Counted from the first letter of the stretch, positions 48,564 through 57,194 are shown. The stretch: DNA of 58,471 bases from Kitasatospora humi (GCF_020907985.1 NZ_JAJJPA010000043.1:1-58471), one strand, 5' to 3'. The notes: generated from the sequence alone by a model not told the origin. A program made the numbers and translations.

Positions 48564-51355
48564 GCGGTCGGCTCCTGACGGGCGGTGGGGTGCTGGCCGG
48601 AGACCGGAGCGGCGGCGCCGACCGGGTCGACCCAGAGCCGCGGCCCGCCGTGCAGCAGGCGCAGCAGGAAGGCGAGCGGGCCGGCCGTCCCGGTGCCGTA
48701 GCCGGCCGCGCAGCCGGTGCCGGTCTCGTCGGGCAGCTCCAGCAGGCCGTCGCGCAGCACCGCGCGGGCGCTGAGCAGCTCGGCGAACTCCCGGGCGCCG
48801 TCCGCGAAGCGGGTCTCGCCGGTGGCCCCGGCCAGGTCGAGCAGGTACTCGCCGTCCCCCGCCAGGCCGTGGCAGGCGCTGGTGCCGCAGTGCCAGCGGT
48901 TGTCCAGCACCGCCTGGCCGGCCGCCCGGGCCAAATCACCGGCGCCGCCGTCGCCGGTCGCCTGCCAGTAGCGGAGCAGGAAGCTGCCCACCCCCGAGGA
49001 GCCGTTGCACCAGTGCGCCAGCCGGACGGACGCCGGGTCGGCGGCGCTCTGCGGCCACCAGGCGGCCCCCTCGCCGTCGTAGCGGGTGCCGGCGGCGGTG
49101 CGGGCGGTGGCCGCCAGGGTGCGGGCGGCCCGTTCGGCGCCGGCCAGCGCGGCGGCGTCGCCGGTGGCCCGGTGCACCGCGAGCAGGAAGGCGCCGACAC
49201 CGGCCACGCCGTGCCCGTAGCCGAGGTGGGTGATGCCGGCCAGGCTGGAGTCGAAGGTCTGCGGCACCGGCCAGACCGTGCCGTACGGCTCCTCGACGGC
49301 GGCCGCGAGCAGCCCCCGGGCGCCGTCCAGCGCGGCCCGGTGGTCACCGAGCCGCAGCCGCAGGAAGCCGGCCCCGGCGGCGCCGTGGCAGACGTCCGGA
49401 TTGGGCCACCGGTGCGGGACCGGCTCGGCCAGGCGCCGGGCCCGCTCTGCTGCGGCCTCGTCGTGCAGCGCCTCGGCGGCGTCCAGCAGGGCCCAGGCGA
49501 CGCCGGAGCGGCCGAAGTGCAGGCCGGGCAGCACCACGGGCTCGGCGGCGCAGCGCCGTTCGATCCAGCGGGCGGCCTGGCGGACCGTCGGGGCCGCGGA
49601 CGGGTACACGGCGAGGCCGCGGGCGAGCACGGCGAGCACGCCGGCCGCGCCGTGCTGCACGTTGCACGGGTCGGTGCGCTGCCCGTTCGGCACGGTCGGC
49701 CAGAGCCGGTCCGGGCGGTGCGGGGTGGCGGTCTCGGCCAGTCGCCGCAGCCCGTCCCCGAGCAGCCGGTCGAGTGGCTGCGGCGCGGGGGCGGGCGGCG
49801 GTCCGGCCGGGGCGCCGAGCAGTCGGCGGACCTCGGTGAGGGTGGCCCGCTGCTCGGGCCGCTCGGCGCGCAACTCGCGGACCAGCGGGGCCAGTCGGCG
49901 CGCGGTGGTGCCGGTGCGGGCGGCCAGGTCCAGCCAGCGGTCGAGGCGCTGCGGGACCGGACGGCCGCTGCCGCCCTGCTCGGGGAGGAGCGGGTCGTGC
50001 CCGGTGGCCAGCAGGAAGAACAGCCCGCCGAGCGCGAACAGGTCGGCCGCCTTCTCGGCCACCGCCGCCGACTCGCGCTGCTCCGGGGCGCGGTAGCCGG
50101 GGGTGCCCGCAGTGCCGGCCAACCTGCCTTCGGGGCAGGCGAGTTCGAGGTCAACCAGGCACAGCTGCCGGTCGGGGCGCACCAGCACGTTGCCCGGTGA
50201 CAGGTCGCGCAGCACCACGCCGGCCGCGTGCACCCGCTCCAGCAGGTCGACCAGGGCCAGCGCCATCGGCTGCGCCTGGTCCCACGGCACGTCCGGCGCG
50301 CCGTCCCTGGTCAGCCGGGCCGCCACCCAACTGCCCAGCGACTGGCCCGGGATGTGCTGCTGCACCAGCAGCAGCGAGTCCTGCTGCTCGATCAGCTCCA
50401 GCGGCTCGGCGGTCAGCCCGAGGCCGGCCAGTTCGGCCAGCATCCGGGCTTCGTGGCGCAGCGCGCTGCGGGCCTCGGTGCCGGCGCGGTCCACCTCGAT
50501 GTGGGCGCGGGCCTGTTTGACCACCACGGACGTGCCGTCGGTGGTGTCGGTGCCCAGGAACACCCCGCCCTTCGCGGAGTGCCGGATCGCCGCGGTGAGC
50601 GCGAACCGGCCGCCGACCAGCACTCCGCCACCGCCGCGCCGTCCGTTCCGCCGTGCGCCGTCCGTCACCGCCGCCTCCGCTCCCAGGGTCGGGTCGACCA
50701 CCCAGGGCGGGCAGCGGTAGCCGGCTGTACGAACATCTTCGAACCGTTCGCCGTCAGGTCCGTGCAACATCGATCGATAGGCGCCGTCATTGCCGAGTTC
50801 GGCCCGCCGGGAGAATGCGCCGTACCGGTAGTGCACCAGGCTGCCGGGTGCGAAAGGACGGTCCGACAACACCACGGGCCCCGGCATTCCCTCGGTGGCC
50901 CGGTGCAATTCCTCGGCGAGCCGCAGGAACTGATCGTCGTCCGCCGGATAGACGGTGATGAACTTCCCGGCAGAACCGCGTTCGCTGTTCCGGGAATTGA
51001 TCTGGTGGAGCTTTTCCCGGTCGGCCGCGAACTTGAAGGTGCACGGGTCCTCGGCGATGACTCCGGCCACCGCCGAGAGCACCTCGGTGGCCACCGTGCC
51101 GGCCGCGCTGACATGGATCTTCCACCCCTGGGCGGGTGGCGCCGGCACGCCCGTGGGCGGCCGGACCGTGCACCAGAAGCCGTCGCAGGCGGCCCCCCAG
51201 CCGCCCGCGACCTCGGCGCCGCCCGGTGCCGGAGCACCGGTCACGGCCGCCCGCGCCACCTCCACCAGCGTGTCGTCCGGGAGCGTCCCGGTCCGCCACG
51301 CGTCGCCCATCGAGTCCGCCCCCCCGACCGAGCGCAATGGTGTGCCCGTCCCCAT
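48560..51355 (-). CDS. lanL: Class IV lanthipeptide synthetase LanL
   Basis: A 931-residue three-domain enzyme. The N-terminal phospho-lyase has GWKIHVSAAGTVATEVL near residue 77 and RGSAGKFITVYPADDDQF. The kinase shows VVVKQ (Lys), VLRDLSPGNVLV near 381 (catalytic Asp), LVDLELA in the place of DFG, and GYRAPEQ. The C-terminal cyclase carries LanC zinc ligands: WCNGSSGVG near 780 and the Cys-His pair ACHGLAGDG near 827, plus GHGVAGVGAF and VCHGAAGAG. Class III enzymes lack these ligands, so this is class IV. It phosphorylates and eliminates Thr/Ser, then closes (methyl)lanthionine rings. An ATG at 51310 is an alternative start. Confidence 0.92.
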   Translation of the reverse strand: MGTGTPLRSVGGADSMGDAWRTGTLPDDTLVEVARAAVTGAPAPGGAEVAGGWGAACDGFWCTVRPPTGVPAPPAQGWKIHVSAAGTVATEVLSAVAGVIAEDPCTFKFAADREKLHQINSRNSERGSAGKFITVYPADDDQFLRLAEELHRATEGMPGPVVLSDRPFAPGSLVHYRYGAFSRRAELGNDGAYRSMLHGPDGERFEDVRTAGYRCPPWVVDPTLGAEAAVTDGARRNGRRGGGGVLVGGRFALTAAIRHSAKGGVFLGTDTTDGTSVVVKQARAHIEVDRAGTEARSALRHEARMLAELAGLGLTAEPLELIEQQDSLLLVQQHIPGQSLGSWVAARLTRDGAPDVPWDQAQPMALALVDLLERVHAAGVVLRDLSPGNVLVRPDRQLCLVDLELACPEGRLAGTAGTPGYRAPEQRESAAVAEKAADLFALGGLFFLLATGHDPLLPEQGGSGRPVPQRLDRWLDLAARTGTTARRLAPLVRELRAERPEQRATLTEVRRLLGAPAGPPPAPAPQPLDRLLGDGLRRLAETATPHRPDRLWPTVPNGQRTDPCNVQHGAAGVLAVLARGLAVYPSAAPTVRQAARWIERRCAAEPVVLPGLHFGRSGVAWALLDAAEALHDEAAAERARRLAEPVPHRWPNPDVCHGAAGAGFLRLRLGDHRAALDGARGLLAAAVEEPYGTVWPVPQTFDSSLAGITHLGYGHGVAGVGAFLLAVHRATGDAAALAGAERAARTLAATARTAAGTRYDGEGAAWWPQSAADPASVRLAHWCNGSSGVGSFLLRYWQATGDGGAGDLARAAGQAVLDNRWHCGTSACHGLAGDGEYLLDLAGATGETRFADGAREFAELLSARAVLRDGLLELPDETGTGCAAGYGTGTAGPLAFLLRLLHGGPRLWVDPVGAAAPVSGQHPTARQEPTA

Positions 51356-51768
51356 GCTGCTTTCACACCCCTGTTCCTGCTCGACGGTCCGGAATCGATG
51401 TCCGCAAGGCCGGCCCGAAACCGCTCGGAGGCCTTGGGAAGTGCGGGAAGTCCCGTGCCGCCGCCATCCGCGCCAAAAGCGGCTTCGCGACTTCTTCTCA
51501 GCCCCCCGGCCGAGTAACTTCCCTGCGCACCAAAGAAGTTACTTTCAGTGCGCGGGGTGCTCAACGCCAACCGGGTCACTTCACTCGTAAGGGTGATCTG
51601 GATTCGTTTTCCCCGTCATGCGAGCCGCCGATGATGCCTCATTCGCCCCCGCACTCCCGGGCGGGCGCGGCGCGGTGGCGGATCGGAAGGCCTCGCGGCG
51701 CCCTTGCGCTCGGGTTGACGAGCACCCGTCCGGCCCGCTCCGGCCCAGGCAGGCGGTAGTCTCAACGG
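51356..51768. other. 413-base gap upstream of lanL with strong inverted repeat
   Basis: No gene is visible between the divergent lanL and Nif3 starts. AGTAACTTC (51513-51521) and GAAGTTACT (51535-51543) form a perfect 9-bp inverted repeat with a 13-base spacer, and GCGCAC (51525-51530) / GTGCGC (51549-51554) interleaves with it. This part is clearly less GC-rich than its surroundings and looks like a regulator-binding site for the lan operon. TAGTCT at 51757-51762, seven bases before GTG 51769, serves the right-hand gene. Confidence 0.55.
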
Positions 51769-52611
51769 GTGCCGAAACTGTCCGAGGTCATCACCGCACT
51801 GGAAGAGCTGTACCCGCCCCAGTGGGCGGAGTCCTGGGATGCCGTCGGACTGGTCTGCGGCGATCCGGACGCAGAGGTGCGCCGGGTGCTCTTCGCGGTC
51901 GACCCGGTGGCGGCGGTGGCCGAGGAGGCCGTCGCCTGGGGCGCCGACCTGGTGGTCACCCACCACCCCCTCTACCTGCGCGGCACCACCAGCGTGGCGG
52001 CGACCTCCTTCAAGGGCCGGGTGGTGCACTCGCTGATCCGGGCCGGCATCGCCCTGCACGTCGCCCACACCAACGCCGACCACGCCGACCCCGGGGTCTC
52101 CGACGCGCTGGCCGAGGCGATCGGCGTGCGGGTGCTCGGCCCGCTGGTGCCGGACCCGACCGACCCGGCCGGGCGGCGCGGCACCGGGCGGATCTGCGAG
52201 CTGCCCGAGCCGCTGCCGCTGCGCGCCTTCGCCGACCGGGTGGCCGCCGCACTGCCCGCCACCGCCACCGGGATCAGGGTGGCCGGCGACCCCGACCTGA
52301 CGGTCCGTCGGGTCGCCGTCAGCGGCGGCTCCGGTGACAGCTTCTTCGCCGAGGTCCGGGCCGCCGGCGTGGACGCCTACGTCACCGCCGACCTGCGCCA
52401 CCACCCGGCCTCCGAGGCCGCCGAGGCAGCCCCGATCGCCCTGGTCGACGCCGCCCACTGGGCCACCGAGTGGCCCTGGCTGAAGCAGGCCGCCCGCGAC
52501 CTCGGCGCCGCCGCCGCGAAGCACGGCTGGACGCTGGAGACCCGGGTCTCCACGCTGGTCACCGACCCGTGGACGGCGCACGCGCCGATGCCGCACCCCG
52601 CGTCCTCGTAG
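51769..52611 (+). CDS. Nif3-like dinuclear metal center protein (DUF34)
   Basis: A 280-residue member of the Nif3/YbgI family, once named GTP cyclohydrolase I type 2. The metal motif VVTHHPLYLRG lies near residue 63 and LHVAHTNADHADPGVSDALA near 100; the C-terminal half has DLRHHPASEAAEA and VDAAHWATEWPWL. These His/Glu residues hold two metals in hexameric rings. GTG 51769 follows TAGTCT by 6 bases, so the transcript is probably leaderless. First gene of a block with the zinc-ribbon and RNase H genes, conserved in streptomycetes. Confidence 0.9.
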   Translation: MPKLSEVITALEELYPPQWAESWDAVGLVCGDPDAEVRRVLFAVDPVAAVAEEAVAWGADLVVTHHPLYLRGTTSVAATSFKGRVVHSLIRAGIALHVAHTNADHADPGVSDALAEAIGVRVLGPLVPDPTDPAGRRGTGRICELPEPLPLRAFADRVAAALPATATGIRVAGDPDLTVRRVAVSGGSGDSFFAEVRAAGVDAYVTADLRHHPASEAAEAAPIALVDAAHWATEWPWLKQAARDLGAAAAKHGWTLETRVSTLVTDPWTAHAPMPHPASS

Positions 52612-52660
52612 GCGCACCGCACATCCGACCGCTCGAACCCTTTCCCTCAGGAGCCCCCGC

Positions 52661-53404
52661 GTGAACGCCGCGCCCGCCGACCAGATCCGCCTTCTCGACC
52701 TGCAGGCCATCGACTCCAAGCTGGACCAGCTGGCCCACCGGCGCCGCACCCTGCCCGAGCACGCCGAGATCGACAAGGCCACCGCCGACCACACCGCGCT
52801 CAAGTCCCTGGTGGTCGCCGCCGAGGCCCAGCACGGCGACACCACCCGCGAGCTGGCCAAGGCCGAGCAGGACGTGGAGCAGGTCCGCACCCGGGCCGCC
52901 CGCAACCAGCAGCGGATGGACTCCGGCGCGGTCGGCTCCGCCAAGGACCTGGAGAACCTGCAGCACGAGAACGCCTCGCTGGCCAAGCGCCAGGGCGACC
53001 TGGAGGACGTGGTGCTGGAGGTGATGGAGCGCCTGGAGACCGCCCAGACCCGGGTCGCCGAGCTGTCCGGCCGGCTGGAGCACGCCGCGGTGGTGCTCAA
53101 GGAGGCCACCGAGCGCCGGGACGCGGCCCTCGCCGAGATCGACGCCGAGGTCGCCAAGGTCGCCCGCGACCGCGAGGCCGTGTCGGCCGTCATCCCGGCC
53201 GACCTGCTGAAGCTCTACACCCGGCTGCGCGAGCAGCAGGGCGGGGTCGGCGCGGCCCGCCTCTACCAGCGCCGCTGCGAGGGCTGCCGGGTGGAGTTCG
53301 CCATCACCGACCTGAACGCGATCAAGGCCGAGCCCGCCGACGCCGTGGTCCGCTGCGAGAACTGCGGCCGGATCCTGGTCCGCACCGCCGACTCGGGCAT
53401 CTGA
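52661..53404 (+). CDS. C4-type zinc-ribbon protein with long coiled coil
   Basis: A 247-residue protein. Residues 10-190 form a helical hairpin coiled coil (AQHGDTTRELAKAEQDVEQV, LEDVVLEVMERLETAQTRVA). The C-terminal zinc ribbon has CEGCRVEF and, 25 residues on, CENCGRIL. This is the CT398/zf-RING_7 arrangement found in a wide range of bacteria. It is thought to bind RNA polymerase or flagellar/secretory factors in other species; its role here is unknown. GTG 52661 has CAGGAG upstream. It lies between the Nif3-like and RNase H genes. Confidence 0.88.
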   Translation: MNAAPADQIRLLDLQAIDSKLDQLAHRRRTLPEHAEIDKATADHTALKSLVVAAEAQHGDTTRELAKAEQDVEQVRTRAARNQQRMDSGAVGSAKDLENLQHENASLAKRQGDLEDVVLEVMERLETAQTRVAELSGRLEHAAVVLKEATERRDAALAEIDAEVAKVARDREAVSAVIPADLLKLYTRLREQQGGVGAARLYQRRCEGCRVEFAITDLNAIKAEPADAVVRCENCGRILVRTADSGI

Positions 53405-53409
53405 TCACC

Positions 53410-54555
53410 ATGGGCGGGCGCGGGTTCATCGTCGAGGCGGACGGCGGCTCCCGGGGCAACCCGGGCCCGGCCGGCTACGGTGCGGTGGTCAGGGACGGCG
53501 AGACCGGCCGGATCCTGGTCGAGACCGCCGAGTACCTCGGCACCGCGACCAACAACGTGGCCGAGTACCGGGGGTTGATCGCCGGCCTGCGCGCCGCCCA
53601 TGAGCTCGACCCCGGTGCGCGGGTGACGGTCCGGATGGACTCCAAGCTGGTGGTCGAGCAGATGTCCGGGCGCTGGAAGATCAAGCACCCGGACATGCGG
53701 CCGCTGGCCGCCGAGGCCCGCGAGGTCTTCCCGCACGACCGGGTGGGCTACGAGTGGATCCCGCGCGAGCGCAACAAGGACGCCGACCGGCTGGCCAACG
53801 AGGCGATGGACGCGGGCCGGGCCGGCAAGCACTGGGAGCCCAAGACGCGCCCGGCCGCCCCCGTGGTCACGACCGAACCGGAGCCGCTGCCGGAGCCCGT
53901 CGCACCCAAGGCCGGCTGGGGCGCCGCCCTGGGCACCGCCACCACGCTGGTGCTGCTGCGCCACGGCGAGACGGCGCTCACCCCGCAGAAGCGGTTCTCC
54001 GGCTCCACCGGCAGCGACCCGGAGCTCTCCGCCAAGGGCCGCTGGCAGGCCGAGCGGGCCGCCGAGGCGCTGGCCGCGCGCGGCACCGTGCAGGCCGTGG
54101 TCAGCTCGCCGATGCTGCGCACCCGGCAGACCGCGGAGGCGGTGGCGGTCCGGCTCGGCCTGGAGGTCCGGGTCGAGGAGGGGCTGCGGGAGCTGGACTT
54201 CGGCGCCTGGGAGGGGCTCACCTTCGCCGAGGTGCGGGAGCGCCACCCGGACGACCTGGACGCCTGGCTGGCCTCCACCAAGGTCAAGCCCACCGGCAGC
54301 AGCGAGAGCTTCGCCTCGCTGGCCCAGCGGGTCTCGGTGGCCCGCGACAAGATCCTGGCCCGCTACGCCGGCAAGACCGTGCTGGTGGTCTCGCACGTCA
54401 GTCCGATCAAGACGCTGGTCCGGCTGGCCCTGGGCGCGCCGCCGGACGCGCTCTACCGGATGGAGCTGTCGGCCGCCTCGCTCTGCGCGGTGCAGTACTA
54501 CGGCGACGGGAACGCCTCACTGCGCCTGCTGAACGACACCGGGCACCTGCGCTGA
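53410..54555 (+). CDS. Bifunctional RNase HI / histidine phosphatase (CobC-like)
   Basis: A 381-residue fusion. The N-terminal RNase HI domain has EADGGSRGNPGPAGYG, the Glu in NNVAEYRGL, the Asp in RMDSKLVVEQ, and RNKDADRLAN. It cuts RNA in RNA/DNA hybrids. After a Pro-rich linker near residue 160, the C-terminal phosphatase domain carries LLRHGETAL, ELDFGAWEG and VVSHVSPIKTL (catalytic His and partners). The same fusion is known in S. coelicolor (SCO2299) and Mycobacterium (Rv2228c), with alpha-ribazole phosphatase activity reported for the latter. It links cobalamin synthesis with nucleic-acid repair. It is 5 bases after the zinc-ribbon gene. Confidence 0.92.
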   Translation: MGGRGFIVEADGGSRGNPGPAGYGAVVRDGETGRILVETAEYLGTATNNVAEYRGLIAGLRAAHELDPGARVTVRMDSKLVVEQMSGRWKIKHPDMRPLAAEAREVFPHDRVGYEWIPRERNKDADRLANEAMDAGRAGKHWEPKTRPAAPVVTTEPEPLPEPVAPKAGWGAALGTATTLVLLRHGETALTPQKRFSGSTGSDPELSAKGRWQAERAAEALAARGTVQAVVSSPMLRTRQTAEAVAVRLGLEVRVEEGLRELDFGAWEGLTFAEVRERHPDDLDAWLASTKVKPTGSSESFASLAQRVSVARDKILARYAGKTVLVVSHVSPIKTLVRLALGAPPDALYRMELSAASLCAVQYYGDGNASLRLLNDTGHLR

Positions 54556-54598
54556 CCGGGCACTCGGCGGTGCACTGAGCAAGCGCATGCTCAGGCAC

Positions 54599-54730
54599 CT
54601 GCTCGGCGCGGGGCCCTCGGTGCGGCTGCTCGGTGCGGCTCGCTCGGCGCGGGGCTCTTGGCACGGCTGCTCGGCGCGGCTCGCTCGGCGCGGGGCTCTC
54701 GGTGCGGCTGCTCGGTGCGCGCCTCTCAGT
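54599..54730. repeat. 41-bp tandem repeat between convergent genes
   Basis: Full copies start at CTGCTCGG 54626 and 54667, with the next copy breaking off from 54708; a shorter 27-base copy precedes at 54599. The unit is CTGCTCGG(T/C)GCGGCTCGCTC followed by GGCGCGGGGCTCT(T/C)GG. It fills the gap between the RNase H and yaaA stops. Confidence 0.75.
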
Positions 54731-55520
54731 GCAGCTCGGTGACCACCACGTCCAGCTGCCACGGCTTGCGGGCAGTGCCCTCGGCGGCCAGTTCCACGGT
54801 GTAGCCGAGGCCGAGCAGCACCTCGAACAGCTCGCCCGGGGTGGCCGGTTCGGCGCCGGAGTTCAGCAGGTCCCGGACCAGCCGCCCCTTGGTGGCCTTG
54901 TTGAAGTGGCTGACCACCGAGCGCTTGCCGTCCTTCTCGTGCAGCACCCGCACCGTCGCGGTCCGCGCCGCCACCTCGCCGACCGGCTTCCACGAGGCCG
55001 CGTACGCCGAGCTGCGCAGGTCCAGCACCAGCGAGTCGGCCGCCTCCCGCGCCAGCACCTCGGCCGACTCCCGCCGCCAGTAGGCGCCCAGCGCGCCGAG
55101 CGGCGGCAGCTTGACCCCGCCCGAGCAGCGGTACGCCGGGATCCGGTCGCCGATCCGCACCGCGCCCCACAGCCCGGAGAACACCAGCAGCGAGCGCTCG
55201 GCCCGCCGGTGGGCGGCCTCGTCCAGCTTGCCGAGGGCCAGCGCGTCATAGAGGACGCCGGTGTAGAGCTCGCCGGCCGGCAGCGTGCCGGCGGTGCGCA
55301 ACCCCGCGTTGCGGGCCACCTCGCCGCGCAGGCCCTTGCTCAGCCCGAGCACCGCGGCGGCCTCGTCCTCGTCCCCCCGGCAGAGGTCGACCAGCGCCGA
55401 CAGCACCCGCTCGCGGGCCTCGGTCAGCCCCGGCAGCGACAGCTCGGCCAGTTTCAGGGGCGCCCCCGCGGGCGCCTCGGCCTTGCCCTCGGACGGCGGC
55501 AGCAGGACCAGGAACGGCAT
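54726..55520 (-). CDS. yaaA: YaaA family peroxide-stress protein
   Basis: A 264-residue member of the YaaA/DUF328 family. The N-terminal LVLLPPSEGKAEA and the RSLLVFSGLWGAVRIGDRIP, YRCSGGVKLPPLG-type stretches are diagnostic. YaaA in E. coli lowers free iron and protects DNA from peroxide; the fold is a new DNA-binding type. ATG 55520 begins the conserved domain directly. The gene converges with RNase H and is divergent from the SRPBCC gene. Confidence 0.9.
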   Translation of the reverse strand: MPFLVLLPPSEGKAEAPAGAPLKLAELSLPGLTEARERVLSALVDLCRGDEDEAAAVLGLSKGLRGEVARNAGLRTAGTLPAGELYTGVLYDALALGKLDEAAHRRAERSLLVFSGLWGAVRIGDRIPAYRCSGGVKLPPLGALGAYWRRESAEVLAREAADSLVLDLRSSAYAASWKPVGEVAARTATVRVLHEKDGKRSVVSHFNKATKGRLVRDLLNSGAEPATPGELFEVLLGLGYTVELAAEGTARKPWQLDVVVTELH

Positions 55521-55616
55521 GCGCGCGACTTCTCCTCGATGTGCCGGGGATCGATTGTGCTGAGAGTTCGATGTGCCTGAGAACTTCCGTAGCAATCTAC
55601 CCGTCCGCCGCCCCCC

Positions 55617-55647
55617 TCCCTACCATGGGCAGTCTCCCTACCATGGG
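55617..55647 (+). promoter_or_regulatory. 13-bp direct repeat before the SRPBCC gene
   Basis: TCCCTACCATGGG occurs at 55617-55629 and again at 55635-55647, 18 bases apart. Each contains a TACCAT -10-like hexamer. They may be tandem -10 elements or a direct-repeat operator. The ribosome site GGAGGGGG at 55652 follows. Confidence 0.5.
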
Positions 55648-55668
55648 TTGAGGAGGGGGTGGCGCGCG

Positions 55669-56100
55669 ATGTTCCACCGAGAACGGATCGAGATCGGAGC
55701 CGAGCCCGCAGCGGTCTGGGCCGTGCTCACCGACGTGCAGCACTGGCACACCTGGACACCGTCGATCGAGCTGATCCGCCTCCAGGAGCAGGAGCGGCCG
55801 TTCGGCACCGGCTCCCGGGCGTGGATCAAACAGCCCCGGCTGCGCGGTGCGCACTGGCAGGTCACCGAGTACGAGCCGGAGCGCTCCTTCACCTGGGAGA
55901 CCCGCGCGCCGGGCGTGCGCATCGAAGCCGGCCACCACCTGCAGCCGACCCCGACCGGCACCCGGGTCACCCTGGAGCTGCGCCTGAGCGGCCCGCTGGC
56001 CCCGCTGGTCCGGCTGCGCCACGGCCGGCTGATCCGCCGCTACCTCGCCCAGGAGGCGCTCGGCCTCAAGACCCAGTGCGAGACGCCGCTCGCCGTCTAG
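55669..56100 (+). CDS. SRPBCC family protein
   Basis: A 143-residue START/SRPBCC fold (hydrophobic ligand pocket). The N-terminal strand and helix MFHRERIEIGAEPAAVWAVL, WxxW of HWHTWTPSIELI, and the C-terminal helix VRLRHGRLIRRYLAQEALGL are typical. Such proteins bind or transport lipids or polyketides. GGAGG lies 12 bases before ATG 55669. Transcribed towards rnpB. Confidence 0.85.
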   Translation: MFHRERIEIGAEPAAVWAVLTDVQHWHTWTPSIELIRLQEQERPFGTGSRAWIKQPRLRGAHWQVTEYEPERSFTWETRAPGVRIEAGHHLQPTPTGTRVTLELRLSGPLAPLVRLRHGRLIRRYLAQEALGLKTQCETPLAV

Positions 56101-56155
56101 CGACCGCCCTCGGTCCGGGGGAGCGGCCATGACCGGCTACGATGACCAGTACGGC

Positions 56156-56553
56156 GGACGAGCCGGCCGGGCGGTCGCGACGGGTCCCTCACAGGGCCCG
56201 CCGAGGAACGTCCGGGCTCCACAGAGCAGGGTGGTGGGTAACGCCCACCCGGGGTGACCCGCGGGACAGTGCCACAGAAAACAGACCGCCTACCTCGGTA
56301 GGTAAGGGTGAAACGGTGGTGTAAGAGACCACCAGCGACCGAGGTGACTCGGCCGGCTCGGTAAACCCCACTCGGAGCAAGGTCAAGATCGGGACCCTCG
56401 GGTCCCGTGCGCGGGTGTTCGAGGGCTGCTCGCCCGAGCCCGCGGGTAGACCGCACGAGGCTGCCGGCAACGGCAGCCCTAGATGGATGGCCGCCTCCCC
56501 GGGCCGCGCAAGCAACCCGGGAGACAGAACCCGGCGTACAGGCCGACTCGTCC
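56156..56553 (+). ncRNA. rnpB: RNase P RNA, class A (M1 RNA)
   Basis: The catalytic RNA of RNase P. The conserved core GAGGAACGTCCGGGCTCCAC (56201-56220) is the CR-I/P4 start, and ACAGAAAACAGACCGCC plus GGTAAGGGTGAAACGGTGG are the CR-II/III part. The 3' end ACAGGCCGACTCGTCC pairs with the 5' end GGACGAGCCGGCC to form P1. Length is about 398 bases, close to other streptomycete RNase P RNAs. Ends are judged from P1 pairing and are approximate. It removes the 5' leader from tRNA precursors. Confidence 0.97.
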
Positions 56554-56568
56554 GTCGCCCGTCTCGGG

Positions 56569-56610
56569 AAGCCCTCCTGGACTGCAACTTCGCAGGCCAG
56601 GGGGCTTTTT
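56569..56610 (+). terminator. Rho-independent terminator of rnpB
   Basis: AAGCCCTCCTGG (56569-56580) pairs with CCAGGGGGCTT with a bulge, followed by a TTTTT run to 56610. This is the only hairpin-plus-T-tract terminator I found in the window. Confidence 0.85.
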
Positions 56611-56714
56611 CCGTGCCCGAGCGAAATCCAGCGGCCGCTTACTCTTCAGGTCTATTCGGGGGCCGTTCACGGCGTGCGGTGGCGATCGTGTGGCGGTGAA
56701 GCCCGGCCATTGGA

Positions 56715-57185
56715 CTACCGCGACGCGCCCTCGGGCCACAGAATCCGGACCGGAACGCCGCAGCGCTCGGCGTAGGCGACGACGTCCGCAGTGCCCCCGT
56801 ATCCCCGCGCCGGCTGCCCGTCCCATACGGCCAGCAACTCGTCGACCAGGCCGACCAGGACCTCGCTGCCTGCCATGTGTGCGGCCGAATCGGACTCGAT
56901 CATGCCCGTGTGGTGAAGCTCCGAGGCACGCCGCAGCAGACGGTCGTACATCGGATAGTGCTCAGCTGGAAGCGAGTCACGGTACTGCTCGGCAGGGATC
57001 ACGATCTCCAGTTGACCGCCGTGTTCGAGTACGGCCTCCGCGAACCAGGAGTCCGGCCCGTCAGCGATGCAGGAGACGCCGACCAGATCCCCGCTCAGCT
57101 CGCTCACCGCATCGTCCAGGAGGCCCCGAACTTTGCGCTCCACGTTCGCTTTGAGCCCCCGGTGCCCAGTAATCCCGACCCGCAC
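56715..57185 (-). CDS. SLOG-fold nucleotide-binding protein
   Basis: A 156-residue Rossmann-like protein. The N-terminal VGITGHRGLKANVERKVRGL is the start of the SMF/DprA-LOG (SLOG) fold, and VDELLAVWDGQPARGYGGTA carries its nucleotide-binding loop. The end reads CGVPVRILWPEG. SLOG proteins bind NAD or nucleotide derivatives and include sensors in bacterial stress and phage-defence systems. Here it follows an XRE-TPR regulator by 9 bases, as one operon. The ligand is unknown. Confidence 0.75.
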   Translation of the reverse strand: MRVGITGHRGLKANVERKVRGLLDDAVSELSGDLVGVSCIADGPDSWFAEAVLEHGGQLEIVIPAEQYRDSLPAEHYPMYDRLLRRASELHHTGMIESDSAAHMAGSEVLVGLVDELLAVWDGQPARGYGGTADVVAYAERCGVPVRILWPEGASR

Positions 57186-57194
57186 AAACCCCTC

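Noticed and set aside
46633..50154. A 1173-codon open frame opposite in frame to lanL/peptidase on the same strand
   Set aside because: It is the out-of-frame reading of lanL and the S9 peptidase, with Pro/Arg-rich nonsense composition; both real genes show full motif sets.
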